From positions 526,198-590,197 of the forward strand of contig NZ_JACAOY010000006.1 of the NCBI RefSeq assembly GCF_013385985.1: DNA of 64,000 nt, read 5' to 3'. The notes beneath the pieces are model-generated. The model was not told the DNA's origin. It did no database searches and saw only the letters and a list, made by a program, of their open reading frames with translations. The translations under genes were made by a program, and so were the position numbers. The first letter of the stretch is position 1. Each line of letters opens with the position of its first letter. This document shows, one piece after another, positions 51,085 to 59,942 of the stretch. This DNA is from Pseudomonas sp. B6002. Lineage in GTDB: Bacteria > Pseudomonadota > Gammaproteobacteria > Pseudomonadales > Pseudomonadaceae.

Positions 51085-52042
51085 CTGTGGGAGCTGCCTC
51101 GCTTGCGCGAGGTTGCGAAGGCGGTGGTTCAGGCGACATCACTGTTGACTGTGCCGCCGCTATCGCAGGCAAGCCAGCTCCCACCTTCGACCGAGTACAC
51201 CCGCTGCCCTGTAGGAGCCGGCTTGCCGGCGATAGCAATCCATCAGCCGGCAGAGTTGCAAGCTGACACATCGCCATCGCTGGCAAGCCAGCGCCTACAG
51301 TGGATCTTCGTCGTTGCACAGACCCCTGTGGGAGTTGTCGAGCTTTAGCGAGGCTGCGAAGGCGGTGGTTCAGGTGACATCACTGTTGACTGTGCCGCCG
51401 CTTTCGCAGGCAAGCCAGCTCCCACATTCGACCGCATTTCAAAGGATGGACTCGGCCCCCCGTAGGAGCCGGCTTGCCGGCGATAGCAATCCATCAGCCG
51501 GCAGAGTTGCAAGCTGACCCACCGCCATCGCTGGCAAGCCAGCGCCTACAGTGGATCTTCGTCGTTGCACAGACCCCTGTGGGAGCTGCCTCGCTTGCGC
51601 GAGGCTGCGAAGGCGGTGGTTCAGGTGACATCACTGTTGACTGTGCCGCCGCTATCGCAGGCAAGCCAGCTCCCACCTTCGACCGAGTACACCCGCTGCC
51701 CTGTAGGAGCCGGCTTGCCGGCGATAGCAATCCATCAGCCGGCAGAGTTGCAAGCTGACACATCGCCATCGCTGGCAAGCCAGCGCCTACAGTGGATCTT
51801 CGTCGTTGCACAGACCCCTGTGGGAGTTGTCGAGCTTTAGCGAGGCTGCGAAGGCGGTGGTTCAGGTGACATCACTGTTGACTGTGCCGCCGCTTTCGCA
51901 GGCAAGCCAGCTCCCACATTCGGCCGCATTTCAAAGGATGGACTCGGTCCCCTGTAGGAGCCGGCTTGCCGGCGATAGCAATCCATCAGCCAGCAGAGTT
52001 GCAAGCTGACCCACCGCCATCGCTGGCAAGCCAGCGCCTGCA
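51085..52042. repeat. REPIN array formed by tandem duplication of a 492-bp unit
   Basis: This gene-free kilobase is two tandem copies of a 492-bp segment: CTGTGGGAG recurs at 51085, 51326, 51577 and 51818, so 51326 to 51818 and 51085 to 51577 are both exactly 492 bp. Each unit holds two related subunits of 241 and 251 bp. Each subunit contains two stem-loops, GTGGGAGCTG...CAGCTCCCAC and GTAGGAGCCGGCTTGCCGG...TGGCAAGCCAGCGCCTAC. Copies differ by a few substitutions. Short open frames inside are REP-derived and not credible genes. Confidence 0.88.
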
Positions 52043-52057
52043 GTTCACCACGGTTGG

Positions 52058-52975
52058 CTATTCGCCCAGACGCTTGAGGTGGACGTTGGCCACCAGGTAG
52101 TCGAGGAACACCCGTACCCGCAACGGCATCTGGGCGCCTTGGCCGAGGAATACGGCGTGCACGGGGTCGATGTCGCCTGGGTTGAAGGCTTGCAGTACCG
52201 GTACCAGGGCGCCGGCGGCAATGTCGTCCACTACCTGGAATTCATCCAGGCGCGCCAGGCCGATGCCGGCCAGTGCCATCTGGCGCAAGGCTTCGCCGTC
52301 GCTGGCGGTGAGGTTGCCTTCCGGCGAGACCAACCACTGTGCGCCATCCACCAGAAACGGCCAGCCTTTCAAGGTGCGGGTGTAGCCGAAATCCAGGCGG
52401 TTATGGGCGCTCAAGTCTTGCGGCGTACCTGGCAAACCGTGGCGCTGCACGTAAGCCGGGGCGGCGACGACCACCATGCGGGTAGTCCCAAGCTTGCGGG
52501 CGACCAGCCGCGAATTCTCCAGCGGGCCGTGGCGAATCGCGACGTCGGTGCGCTCTTCAACCAGGTTCACAACCTGATCGGTCAGCACCACATCCAGGGT
52601 GATCCCCGGGTAGCGCAGCAAAAAACCAGCAAGCAGCGGCAACAACACCCCTTGGGCAAACGGCACGCTGGCACTCACGCGCAGCGCGCCCCTTGGTTCA
52701 CCTTTGCCAGCCGTGTTGCGCTCGGCGTCCTCCACGTCCGCCAGGATTCTTACGCATTGCTCATAGAACCCATGCCCTTCGGGCGTCGGCGTCAGTCTTC
52801 GGGTAGAGCGGTTCAGCAAGCGCGCTTGCAGGCGTGTTTCCAGGCGGGTCAACAGTTTGCTGACGGCCGAAGGGGTGATGCGAAAGTCTCGTGCTGCTGC
52901 CGAGAAATTGCCGAGTTCGATGACCCGCACAAACACTTCCATTTCGGCCAGTCGATTGATATCCCAGCGTGCCAT
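52058..52975 (-). CDS. LysR family transcriptional regulator
   Basis: A 305-residue LTTR of the CrgA/DsdC-like large subgroup: LAEMEVFVRVIELGNFSAAA, RDFRITPSAVSKLLTRLETR, LNRSTRRLTPTPEGHGF; effector domain from about residue 90. It is divergent from an SDR oxidoreductase gene with 107 bp between, a classic LTTR arrangement in which the neighbour is the target. A GTGAATTCAC palindrome (52977-52986) abuts its start codon. Confidence 0.88.
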   Translation of the reverse strand: MARWDINRLAEMEVFVRVIELGNFSAAARDFRITPSAVSKLLTRLETRLQARLLNRSTRRLTPTPEGHGFYEQCVRILADVEDAERNTAGKGEPRGALRVSASVPFAQGVLLPLLAGFLLRYPGITLDVVLTDQVVNLVEERTDVAIRHGPLENSRLVARKLGTTRMVVVAAPAYVQRHGLPGTPQDLSAHNRLDFGYTRTLKGWPFLVDGAQWLVSPEGNLTASDGEALRQMALAGIGLARLDEFQVVDDIAAGALVPVLQAFNPGDIDPVHAVFLGQGAQMPLRVRVFLDYLVANVHLKRLGE

Positions 52976-53082
52976 TGTGAATTCACGTCATATAAGCCAT
53001 TCGTGACAGCAGTCTATATCACAGATAAAGCCCTGGGCATCATTTGCCTCAACCCGTGCACACGGCATGGAAGGAGGAACAC

Positions 53083-54132
53083 ATGGCTGTACATTCAAAT
53101 ACCGCGCTGGTGGTCGGCGCCAACGGCATCATCGGGCAAGCAGTCGCTGCCGAGCTCAAGCGTGAAGGCTGGCAGGTTCGCGCGCTGGATCGGCGACCGG
53201 TGGCCGGCGTCGAAACGTTGCAAGCCGACCTGACAGACGCCGAGGCTGTGGCCACTGTGCTCGCCGCTGCCCGCGACACCACTCACGTGTTTTATGCCGC
53301 GTTCAGCCCCGACGCGGACCTGGCGGTGGAGGCCCAGCGCAACGCGCAGATGCTGGCCAACGTCTTGGACGGGCTGGAACACGTGCAATCGGCGCTGCAA
53401 CGGGTGGTGATCTACCAAGGCTTCAAGATCTACGGTTCGCACCTGGGCGCCAACGTCCGCACGCCAGCGTTGGAAGACGACGCGGGGCACATGCCACCCA
53501 ACCTGTACCTGGCCCAGGAAGCCCAGTTACGCGTGCGCGCCGAGCGCAGCCCGTGGGATTACGTGGCGTTGCGCCCCGATCTGGTGGTGGGCGACATCCA
53601 CGGCAACCCGATGAATATTGCGCTGGTGATCGGCGTGTTTGCGGCGTTGTCTCGCGAGCTGGGCATTCCCTTGCGCTTCCCGGGTACCGACAAAGCCTAC
53701 GGGCAACTCCTGCAGTTCACCGATGCGGGCCTGCTGGCGCGCGCCAGCGTCTGGGCGGCATTGGAGGAAAAGGCCGCCGGCGAAGCGTTCAACATTGCCA
53801 ATGGCGACCTCTACCGCTGGGAGCGCCTATGGCAGGACGTCGCCAATCACCTGGGCCTGGAAACCGCCCATCCGATCCCTCTGACGCTGACTCGCCATAT
53901 GCCCGACAAGGCCGCGCTGTGGCGTGAACTCGCCGAGCGGCACACCTTGATTCAGCCGGACTTGGACAAACTGGTGGGTTGGGCCTTTGGTGACTTCATC
54001 TTCCGCACCGAGACCGACATCATTTCCGATACCAACAAGCTCTATCGGTTTGGCTTTACCGAGCGGGTCGACTCGAAACAGTCGCTGTTTGATGCGCTGG
54101 ACAGCTTGAAGCACCAACGCGTAATTCCATAA
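53083..54132 (+). CDS. SDR family reductase, PRISE (progesterone 5-beta-reductase/iridoid synthase) type
   Basis: A 349-residue atypical extended SDR: ALVVGANGIIGQAVAAELKR at the N-terminus, ALDRRP after the second strand, VFYAAFSPD, the QGFKIYGSHLGANVRTPA segment, and YLAQEAQLRVRAER with PWDYVALRPDLVVG. The NWKAWQ-like region and length match bacterial PRISE homologues that reduce enones with NADPH. AAGGAGGA precedes ATG 53083. Probably regulated by the divergent LysR protein. Confidence 0.82.
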   Translation: MAVHSNTALVVGANGIIGQAVAAELKREGWQVRALDRRPVAGVETLQADLTDAEAVATVLAAARDTTHVFYAAFSPDADLAVEAQRNAQMLANVLDGLEHVQSALQRVVIYQGFKIYGSHLGANVRTPALEDDAGHMPPNLYLAQEAQLRVRAERSPWDYVALRPDLVVGDIHGNPMNIALVIGVFAALSRELGIPLRFPGTDKAYGQLLQFTDAGLLARASVWAALEEKAAGEAFNIANGDLYRWERLWQDVANHLGLETAHPIPLTLTRHMPDKAALWRELAERHTLIQPDLDKLVGWAFGDFIFRTETDIISDTNKLYRFGFTERVDSKQSLFDALDSLKHQRVIP

Positions 54133-54138
54133 ACCGTG

Positions 54139-54179
54139 AAACGGCTGCTGGCGGGCGCACAACCCGCCAGCAGCTGTTT
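54139..54179. terminator. Bidirectional hairpin terminator
   Basis: GCTGCTGGCGGG (54144-54155) and CCCGCCAGCAGC (54163-54174) form a perfect 12-bp stem with a 7-nt loop, and AAAC/GTTT flanks extend the symmetry. It fills the 50-bp gap between the convergent SDR and cystathionine gamma-lyase genes. Confidence 0.8.
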
Positions 54180-54182
54180 AGG

Positions 54183-55349
54183 TCAGATCAGGGCCAACGC
54201 CTGGGCCAGGTCTGCCCGCAGGTCTTCCACGTCCTCAACCCCCACCGACAACCGCACCAACCCGTCACCAATGCCCAACTGCGCCCGCGTGGCGGCCGGG
54301 ATGCTGGCGTGGGTCATGATGGCCGGGTGTTCGATCAGGCTTTCCACGCCGCCAAGGCTTTCGGCCAGGGCGAAGATCTTGACGTTTTCCAGGAAGCGCG
54401 TGGCGCCCGCCAGGTCGCTGTTGAGGTCCACCGAAATCATCCCGCCGAACCCACGCATTTGTCGACGGGCCAGCTCATGCTGCGGGTGCGAGGCCAGGCC
54501 GGGGTAGTAGACGCGCGACACTTGCGGCTGTTTCTCCAGCCAGGTCGCCAGGTCGAGGGCGTTGCTGCAATGACGTTCCATACGCAGTGCCAATGTCTTC
54601 ACGCCGCGCAAGGTAAGAAACGCATCAAACGGCCCGGCGATGGCGCCCACCGAGTTCTGCAGGAAGCCCAGGCGTTCGGCCAGCTCCGGGTTGTGGCCAA
54701 CGATGGCAATCCCGCCGATGACGTCCGAGTGGCCATTCAGGTACTTGGTGGTGGAATGCACCACGATGTCGAAGCCCAGCTCCAGCGGGCGCTGGATCCA
54801 GGGGCTGGCGAAGGTGTTGTCGGCCACACAGATGATGCCGCGCGCCTTGCAGATGCGTGCGATGGCGCTCAGGTCGGTGAGGCTCAGCAGCGGGTTGCTC
54901 GGGGTCTCGACCCAGACCATGCGCGTGTCGTCTTGCAAGCTCGCTTCGAATGCCGACAGGTCGCTCAAGTCGACAAAGCTGAAGCGGTGCCCGGCACTGC
55001 GCTGGCGCACTTTGTCGAACAGGCGGAAGGTGCCGCCATACAAGTCGTTGCCGGAGACGATATGCGCGCCGGCGTCGAGCAATTCCAGCACGGTGGAAAT
55101 CGCCGCCAGGCCGGACGCAAAGGCAAACGCCTGGCTGCCGCCTTCCAGGTCGGCCACGCAGCGTTCCAGGGCAAAGCGCGTCGGGTTGTGGGAGCGGCCG
55201 TAGTCAAAGCCCTTGTGCACGCCGGGGCTGTCTTGCAGGTAGGTGGAGTTGGCGTAGATCGGCGGCATCAACGCGCCCGTGGTCGGGTCGGGGGATTGCC
55301 CGGCATGGATCACACGGGTGGCAAACGCGCTTTTATCGGACTGACTCAT
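54183..55349 (-). CDS. Cystathionine gamma-lyase/synthase family enzyme (reverse transsulfuration)
   Basis: A 388-residue PLP enzyme of the Cys/Met metabolism family. Key segments: PPIYANSTYLQDSPG, YGRSHNPTRFALERCVADLE, FASGLAAISTVLELL, the PLP-binding region VADNTFASPWIQRPLELG, and Schiff-base Lys in HSTTKYLNGHSD. Next to cystathionine beta-synthase it would cleave cystathionine to cysteine, 2-oxobutyrate and ammonia, so gamma-lyase is favoured over gamma-synthase. Its ATG overlaps the upstream stop by 4 nt. Confidence 0.85.
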   Translation of the reverse strand: MSQSDKSAFATRVIHAGQSPDPTTGALMPPIYANSTYLQDSPGVHKGFDYGRSHNPTRFALERCVADLEGGSQAFAFASGLAAISTVLELLDAGAHIVSGNDLYGGTFRLFDKVRQRSAGHRFSFVDLSDLSAFEASLQDDTRMVWVETPSNPLLSLTDLSAIARICKARGIICVADNTFASPWIQRPLELGFDIVVHSTTKYLNGHSDVIGGIAIVGHNPELAERLGFLQNSVGAIAGPFDAFLTLRGVKTLALRMERHCSNALDLATWLEKQPQVSRVYYPGLASHPQHELARRQMRGFGGMISVDLNSDLAGATRFLENVKIFALAESLGGVESLIEHPAIMTHASIPAATRAQLGIGDGLVRLSVGVEDVEDLRADLAQALALI

Positions 55350-56722
55350 GCAAGGGATCTCCGTAGGTGGTTGAGCAGATCGACGCGGGTGATCAGGCCA
55401 TGGAAGCCCGACGCGTCGGCAATGATGGCGACTAGGCCGCGATCCAGTTCTGCCTGCAATTCAGCCAGGCTGGCGCTGGGGGCCAGGGTTTGCAAGGTGT
55501 CGGTCATGGCACTGGCGACGATCATCGAGAAGTCTGCCGCGTCATGGTGCAGGCCCAGCAGGATGTCGGATTCGTCGATCACACCCACCAGCTCCTGACC
55601 ATTCACCAACACTGGCAATTGCGAAACGTCGGCCAGGCGCATGCGCTGGAAGGCGGTGAGCAGGGTGTCGTCGGGGCTCACGCTGATCACGCGGCCGTCT
55701 TCGAAACGGCGGGCGATCAGGTCGCGTAAATCGCCGTAGTGCTTGTATTGCAGCAGGCCCGCGTCTTTCATCCACTGGTCGTTGTAGACCTTCGACAGGT
55801 AGCGCGTACCGGTGTCGCACACGAACGTGACTACACGCTTGGGCTCGGTCTGTTCGCGGCAATAACGCAAGGCGGCGGCGAGCAGGGTGCCGGTGGACGA
55901 ACCGCCGAGGATGCCTTCGGCACGCAGCAGTTGGCGGGCATGATCGAAACTTTCTTCATCGCTGATGGAGTAGGCGTGGCGCACGCTGGAGAGGTCGGCG
56001 ATCGACGGAATGAAGTCCTCGCCGATGCCTTCCACGGCCCAGGAACCGGGGGTTTCCATCTTGCCGCTGCGGCTGTATTCGGCCATCACCGAGCCCACGG
56101 GGTCGGCCAGCACCATTTCCAGCTCAGGCTGCACACGCTTGAAAAAACGGGTCAGGCCGGTGAGGGTGCCGGCCGAACCGACGCCCACCACAATGGCGTC
56201 CACGTCATGCTGGGTCTGGGCCCAGATCTCTGGGGCAGTGCTGGTTTCATGGGCCAGCGGGTTGGCGGGGTTGTTGAACTGGTCGGCGAAGAATGAACCC
56301 GGAATGTCCTTGGCCAGGCGGGCGGCCACGTCCTGATAATACTCGGGATGGCCCTTGCCCACGTCGGAGCGGGTGATATGCACCTCAGCGCCCATGGCCT
56401 TGAGGTGCAGCACCTTTTCGGTGGACATCTTGTCGGGCACCACCAGCACCACCCGGTAGCCCTTGGCCCGGCCGACCAATGCCAGGCCCAGGCCGGTGTT
56501 GCCAGCGGTGGCCTCGATGATGGTGCCTCCGGGGCGCAGGCGGCCATCGCGCTCTGCGGCGTCGATCATGGCCAGGCCGATGCGGTCCTTGATGGAGCCC
56601 CCGGGGTTCTGGGATTCGAGCTTGAGGAACAGCGTGCAGGGGCCGGTATCGAACCGGCTGACCCGAACCAGCGGCGTGTTGCCGATCAGTTCGAGGACGG
56701 CGGGGCGGGAAAGCGTGGGCAT
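55346..56722 (-). CDS. Cystathionine beta-synthase with CBS domain pair
   Basis: A 458-residue fold-type II PLP enzyme: LIGNTPLVRV, FLKLESQNPGGSIKDRIGL with the PLP Lys, ATAGNTGLGLALVGRAKGY, and GVGSAGTLTGLTRFFKR. Residues about 340-455 hold two CBS motifs (VSPDDTLLTAFQRMRLADVS, VLVNGQELVGVIDESD). It condenses serine (or O-acetylserine) with homocysteine to cystathionine. It is co-translated with the gamma-lyase, as in the adjacent cbs/cgl pair of P. aeruginosa. Confidence 0.88.
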   Translation of the reverse strand: MPTLSRPAVLELIGNTPLVRVSRFDTGPCTLFLKLESQNPGGSIKDRIGLAMIDAAERDGRLRPGGTIIEATAGNTGLGLALVGRAKGYRVVLVVPDKMSTEKVLHLKAMGAEVHITRSDVGKGHPEYYQDVAARLAKDIPGSFFADQFNNPANPLAHETSTAPEIWAQTQHDVDAIVVGVGSAGTLTGLTRFFKRVQPELEMVLADPVGSVMAEYSRSGKMETPGSWAVEGIGEDFIPSIADLSSVRHAYSISDEESFDHARQLLRAEGILGGSSTGTLLAAALRYCREQTEPKRVVTFVCDTGTRYLSKVYNDQWMKDAGLLQYKHYGDLRDLIARRFEDGRVISVSPDDTLLTAFQRMRLADVSQLPVLVNGQELVGVIDESDILLGLHHDAADFSMIVASAMTDTLQTLAPSASLAELQAELDRGLVAIIADASGFHGLITRVDLLNHLRRSLA

Positions 56723-56934
56723 GTCGTCACCTGGGTACGGGAAGGGCGTAGGGAGGGGGACAGCAAATTAAAACGCATGGCTTGGAACATAGGCCGCTAT
56801 CGGTCGGGTCGCAACCGGGCGGTCCGATGAATGTCTTTTTTTGGCGCATGGGCGATGCAGCTGTGCGCCATCAGTGGGCAGGGGTTAACCAGCGTAGGAC
56901 TGGCGAAGCCCCGTAAACAGTGGGTGTGGCTGTA

Positions 56935-56950
56935 TGGCCCGGGCTTTGCT
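56935..56950 (+). promoter_or_regulatory. Sigma-54 promoter of allophanate hydrolase gene
   Basis: TGGCCCGGGCTTTGCT has the invariant GG (56936-56937) and GC (56948-56949) exactly 10 nt apart and fits TGGCAC-N5-TTGCW. Transcription would start near 56961, 16 nt before the ATG. An upstream inverted repeat, TGGCGCA-N15-TGCGCCA (56842-56870), is placed where an activator such as NtrC could bind. The rest of the 254-bp gap 56723-56976 shows no other structure. Confidence 0.68.
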
Positions 56951-56957
56951 AAAGGAA

Positions 56958-56976
56958 ATCCAAACTTGGATACAAG
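56958..56976. promoter_or_regulatory. GntR-type operator at the transcription start
   Basis: ATCCAA-AC-TTGGAT (56958-56971) overlaps CTTG-GATA-CAAG (56965-56976), ending at the base before the start codon. TTG/CAA half-sites of this type are used by FCD-GntR regulators, and the gene at 58788 encodes one. Placement across the predicted +1 suggests repression. Confidence 0.55.
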
Positions 56977-58785
56977 ATGGAATTTCCTATGCACAACGTT
57001 TTTGGCTGGACCCTTGGCGAATGGCAGTCGGCTTACCGCAGTGGCGCAATCAAGCCAGAGATTTTGCTGGACCTGGTCGACGCCTACCCGGCCGAAGACA
57101 ATGCCTGGATCGCCCGCGCCGGTTCATCGCAACTGCAGGCGCAATTGGACGAACTCGGCGAACGCTTGGCGGCCGTGGGCGGCGACATGGCCCAGTTGCC
57201 ACTGTATGGCGTGCCGTTTGCCATCAAGGACAACATCGATGCGGCGGGATGGGATACCACGGCGGCCTGTCCTGAGTTTGCCTACGCACCTGGGTCAGAC
57301 GCGTTTGTCGTCTCCAAGCTACGAGCGGCGGGCGCGATCCTGGTGGGCAAGACCAATCTCGACCAGTTCGCTACCGGCCTGGTGGGCACGCGTTCGCCTT
57401 ATGGTGCGGTGGGCAACAGCTTCGACCCGGCTTACGTCAGCGGCGGTTCCAGCTCCGGCTCGGCCTCGGTGGTGGCCCGTGGGCTGGTGCCGTTTGCCTT
57501 GGGCACCGATACCGCAGGCTCGGGCCGTGTACCGGCGGGGTTCAACAATATTGTGGGTTTGAAGCCGACCAAGGGGCGGCTGTCCAACACCGGCCTGGTG
57601 CCCGCCTGCCGCACGGTGGATTGCATTTCGGTGTTCGCCTTGACCGTGGCCGATGCCGAGCGCGTGGCGCAGGTGGCAGCTGGCTACGACGCCAGCGACG
57701 CCTACTCGCGGGTCAACCCCAACACGGCGCCGGTGGCGGTGGGGGCGCAGATCAAGTTGGCGATCCCGGCTGAGCTGGAGTTCTTCGGCGATAGCCAGAA
57801 TCAAGCGGTGTTTGAGCAGGCTGTCGAGCGATTCAAGGCGTTGGGTGCAGTGATTACCCCGGTGGACTTCACACCGTTCAAGGCCCTGGCCGATCAGCTG
57901 TATTACGGGCCGTGGGTGGCCGAACGCACGGTGGCGTTGGAAGGCATGCTTGAGCGTCAGCCCGAGGCGATCAACACCCTGGTGCGCGGTATCGTTGAAA
58001 ACGGCCGTCAATACACGGCGTGTGATGCTTACAAAGCCGAATACCTGCGCGCCGAATTGAGCCGGCGTATCAACGACAGCCTGGCGGGTTTTGATGCCTT
58101 GCTGGTTCCCACGTCACCGACCCTTCGCACCCTGGCGGAAATGGCCGAGGAGCCGGTGTGCTACAACTCGCAATTTGGCTACTACACCAACTTCACCAAC
58201 CTGGCAGACCTCTCGGCCCTCGCGCTTCCCGCCGGGTTGCGTGTCGATGGTTTGCCCAGTGGCATTACCCTATTGGCACCCGCCTGGCATGACACGGCTC
58301 TGGCTGATCTGGGCAAGCGCTGGCAGGCCAATCTCGACCTCAGCCTGGGCGCGACCGGGCGTTCTCTGCCCGCACCCGGCGTACCCGTGCAGGCGCCGGG
58401 GGCTGTGCGAGTGGCCGTGGTGGGCGCGCACCTGACGGGCATGCCGCTGAACTTCCAGCTGACCAAGCGCAATGCGGTGCTGGTGGAGCAAACCCACACG
58501 GCTGACAGCTATCGCCTGTATGCATTGCCGGGCACCGTGCCGCCCAAGCCGGGGTTGGCCAAGGCCGAGAGTGGGCGTTCGATCATCGTGGAACTGTGGG
58601 ACATGCCTCTCGCACGCTTCGGTGAGTTCGTCGCAGAAATCCCCGCGCCCCTGGGGATCGGCAACGTGGTGCTGGCGGACGGGCGTAGCGTCAAAGGCTT
58701 TATCTGTGAACCCTGGGCGTTGGCCGAAGCGCTGGATATCACCGAGTTCGGCGGCTGGCGTGCGTTTATTGCGAGCCGGGGGTGA
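56977..58785 (+). CDS. atzF: Allophanate hydrolase (AtzF type)
   Basis: A 602-residue amidase-signature enzyme that converts allophanate to ammonia and CO2. The amidase domain (about 1-440) has Lys84 in FAIKDNID, the GGSSSGSASVVARG segment (cis-Ser near 158) and nucleophile Ser182 in GTDTAGSGRVPAG. The C-terminal 150 residues (GVPVQAPGAVRVAVVGAHLTG, LPGTVPPKPGLAKAE, FICEPWALAEA) match the AtzF C-terminal decarboxylase domain. ATG 56989 is an alternative start. No urea carboxylase gene is nearby. A sigma-54 promoter implies nitrogen control. Confidence 0.88.
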   Translation: MEFPMHNVFGWTLGEWQSAYRSGAIKPEILLDLVDAYPAEDNAWIARAGSSQLQAQLDELGERLAAVGGDMAQLPLYGVPFAIKDNIDAAGWDTTAACPEFAYAPGSDAFVVSKLRAAGAILVGKTNLDQFATGLVGTRSPYGAVGNSFDPAYVSGGSSSGSASVVARGLVPFALGTDTAGSGRVPAGFNNIVGLKPTKGRLSNTGLVPACRTVDCISVFALTVADAERVAQVAAGYDASDAYSRVNPNTAPVAVGAQIKLAIPAELEFFGDSQNQAVFEQAVERFKALGAVITPVDFTPFKALADQLYYGPWVAERTVALEGMLERQPEAINTLVRGIVENGRQYTACDAYKAEYLRAELSRRINDSLAGFDALLVPTSPTLRTLAEMAEEPVCYNSQFGYYTNFTNLADLSALALPAGLRVDGLPSGITLLAPAWHDTALADLGKRWQANLDLSLGATGRSLPAPGVPVQAPGAVRVAVVGAHLTGMPLNFQLTKRNAVLVEQTHTADSYRLYALPGTVPPKPGLAKAESGRSIIVELWDMPLARFGEFVAEIPAPLGIGNVVLADGRSVKGFICEPWALAEALDITEFGGWRAFIASRG

Positions 58786-58787
58786 GC

Positions 58788-59474
58788 ATGCCGCGTCCTG
58801 ACAATCTCGCCGAGCAGGTGTACACGCAACTCAAGGCGGATATTTTCGACTTCCGCCTGCTGCCGGGGGATCGCTTCAGCGAAGGCGATGTGGCAGGTCG
58901 CATGGACGTCAGCCGAACGCCGGTGCGCCAGGCGCTGTATCGCCTGGAGAAGGAAGGCTATGTGGAGGTATATTTCCGCAGCGGCTGGCAGGTCAAGCCG
59001 TTCGACTTTGCCTATTTTGAAGAGCTGTATGACGTGCGTATCGTGCTGGAACTGGCGGCTGTCAGCCGGTTATGCGGGATGGAGGCATCCGATAATCCGG
59101 TGTTGAACGCGCTGAAGGGTATCTGGCTGGTGGCGGAAGATGAACGGTTGCAAGACCCTCAGGAGGTGTCTGCGCTGGATGAGCGTTTTCATTGCGCTTT
59201 GGTGGAAGCCACCGGCAACCGTGAAATGGCGCGCATGCACTACGCGATTACCGAGCAGATCCGCATCATTCGCCGGCTCGACTTTACCCAGGTCGAGCGC
59301 ATTGCCGCGACCTACCAGGAGCATACACAGATCCTGGAGGCCATCTTGCAACGGCGCAGTGACGTGGCCCAGGCACTGCTCACGCGACATATCGAGTTGA
59401 GCAAACAGGCCGTGCGCGAGATCACGTTGCACCGATTGCAGATGGCACGGCAAGCGGGCCCCAGGCCCGTGTAG
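58788..59474 (+). CDS. GntR family regulator (FCD subfamily)
   Basis: A 228-residue regulator: N-terminal winged helix (LAEQVYTQLKADIFDFRLLP, GDRFSEGDVAGRMDVSRTPV, RQALYRLEKEGYVEVYFRSG) and an all-helical FCD ligand domain (YDVRIVLELAAVSRL, DERFHCALVEATGNREM, HTQILEAILQRRSD). I start at ATG 58788, two nt after the atzF stop, so it is in the same operon and probably feeds back on the operator at 56958-56976. Confidence 0.88.
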   Translation: MPRPDNLAEQVYTQLKADIFDFRLLPGDRFSEGDVAGRMDVSRTPVRQALYRLEKEGYVEVYFRSGWQVKPFDFAYFEELYDVRIVLELAAVSRLCGMEASDNPVLNALKGIWLVAEDERLQDPQEVSALDERFHCALVEATGNREMARMHYAITEQIRIIRRLDFTQVERIAATYQEHTQILEAILQRRSDVAQALLTRHIELSKQAVREITLHRLQMARQAGPRPV

Positions 59475-59941
59475 GAGCCGGCTTGCCGCCGATGCAGGCG
59501 CCTCGGTATTTCTTCAGGTACACCGCGTGGAGGCCATCGCCGGCAAGCCAGCTCCCACAGTGGATCTTCGTCGTTGCACCGACCCCTGTGGGAGCTGTCG
59601 AGCTTCAGCGAGGCTGCGAAGGCGGCGGTTCAGGCGACATCATTGTTGGTTGTGCAGCCGCCATCGCCGGCAAGCCAGCTCCTACAGTGGATCTTCGTCG
59701 TTGCACCGACCCCTGTGGGAGCTGTCGAGCTTTAGCGAGGCTGCGAAGGCGGCGTTTCAGGCGACATCATTGTTGGTTGTGCAGCCGCCATCGCTGACAA
59801 GCCAGCTCCTACAGTGGATCTTCGTCGTTGCACCGACCCCTGTGGGAGCTGTCGAGCTTTAGCGAGGCTGCGAAGGCGGCGGTTCAGGCGACATCATTGT
59901 TGGCTGTGCAGCCTTCATCGCAGGCAAGCCAGCTCCTACAG
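59470..59941. repeat. REPIN plus three tandem 127-bp repeat units
   Basis: A REPIN (59470-59560) is followed by three tandem units whose first base is marked by TGGATCTTCG at 59561, 59688 and 59815, a period of exactly 127 bp, ending at 59941. Each unit contains the stem-loop CTGTGGGAGCTGTCGAGCTT...AAGCCAGCTCCTACAG. The segment TGGATCTTCGTCGTTGCA...GACCCCTGTGGGAG also occurs in the 51-kb array. No gene is present; the array ends at the stop codon of the DapA-like gene. Confidence 0.87.
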
Positions 59942-59942
59942 G

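Noticed and set aside
48905-51319. Very long open frame (about 800 codons) antisense to the OsmC-YcaO gene
   Set aside because: Mirror frame caused by GC-rich codon use; the sense protein has clear domains and the antisense translation is low-complexity with no motif.
51103-52009. Several open frames of 67-105 codons in the repeat region
   Set aside because: They are identical translations of the repeated DNA and include the REP hairpins; no ribosome-binding sites or conserved protein features.
51085-52042. CRISPR-like appearance of regularly repeated sequence
   Set aside because: Units are 241-251 bp and palindromic, with no short repeat/unique spacer pattern and no cas genes; REPIN duplication explains it.
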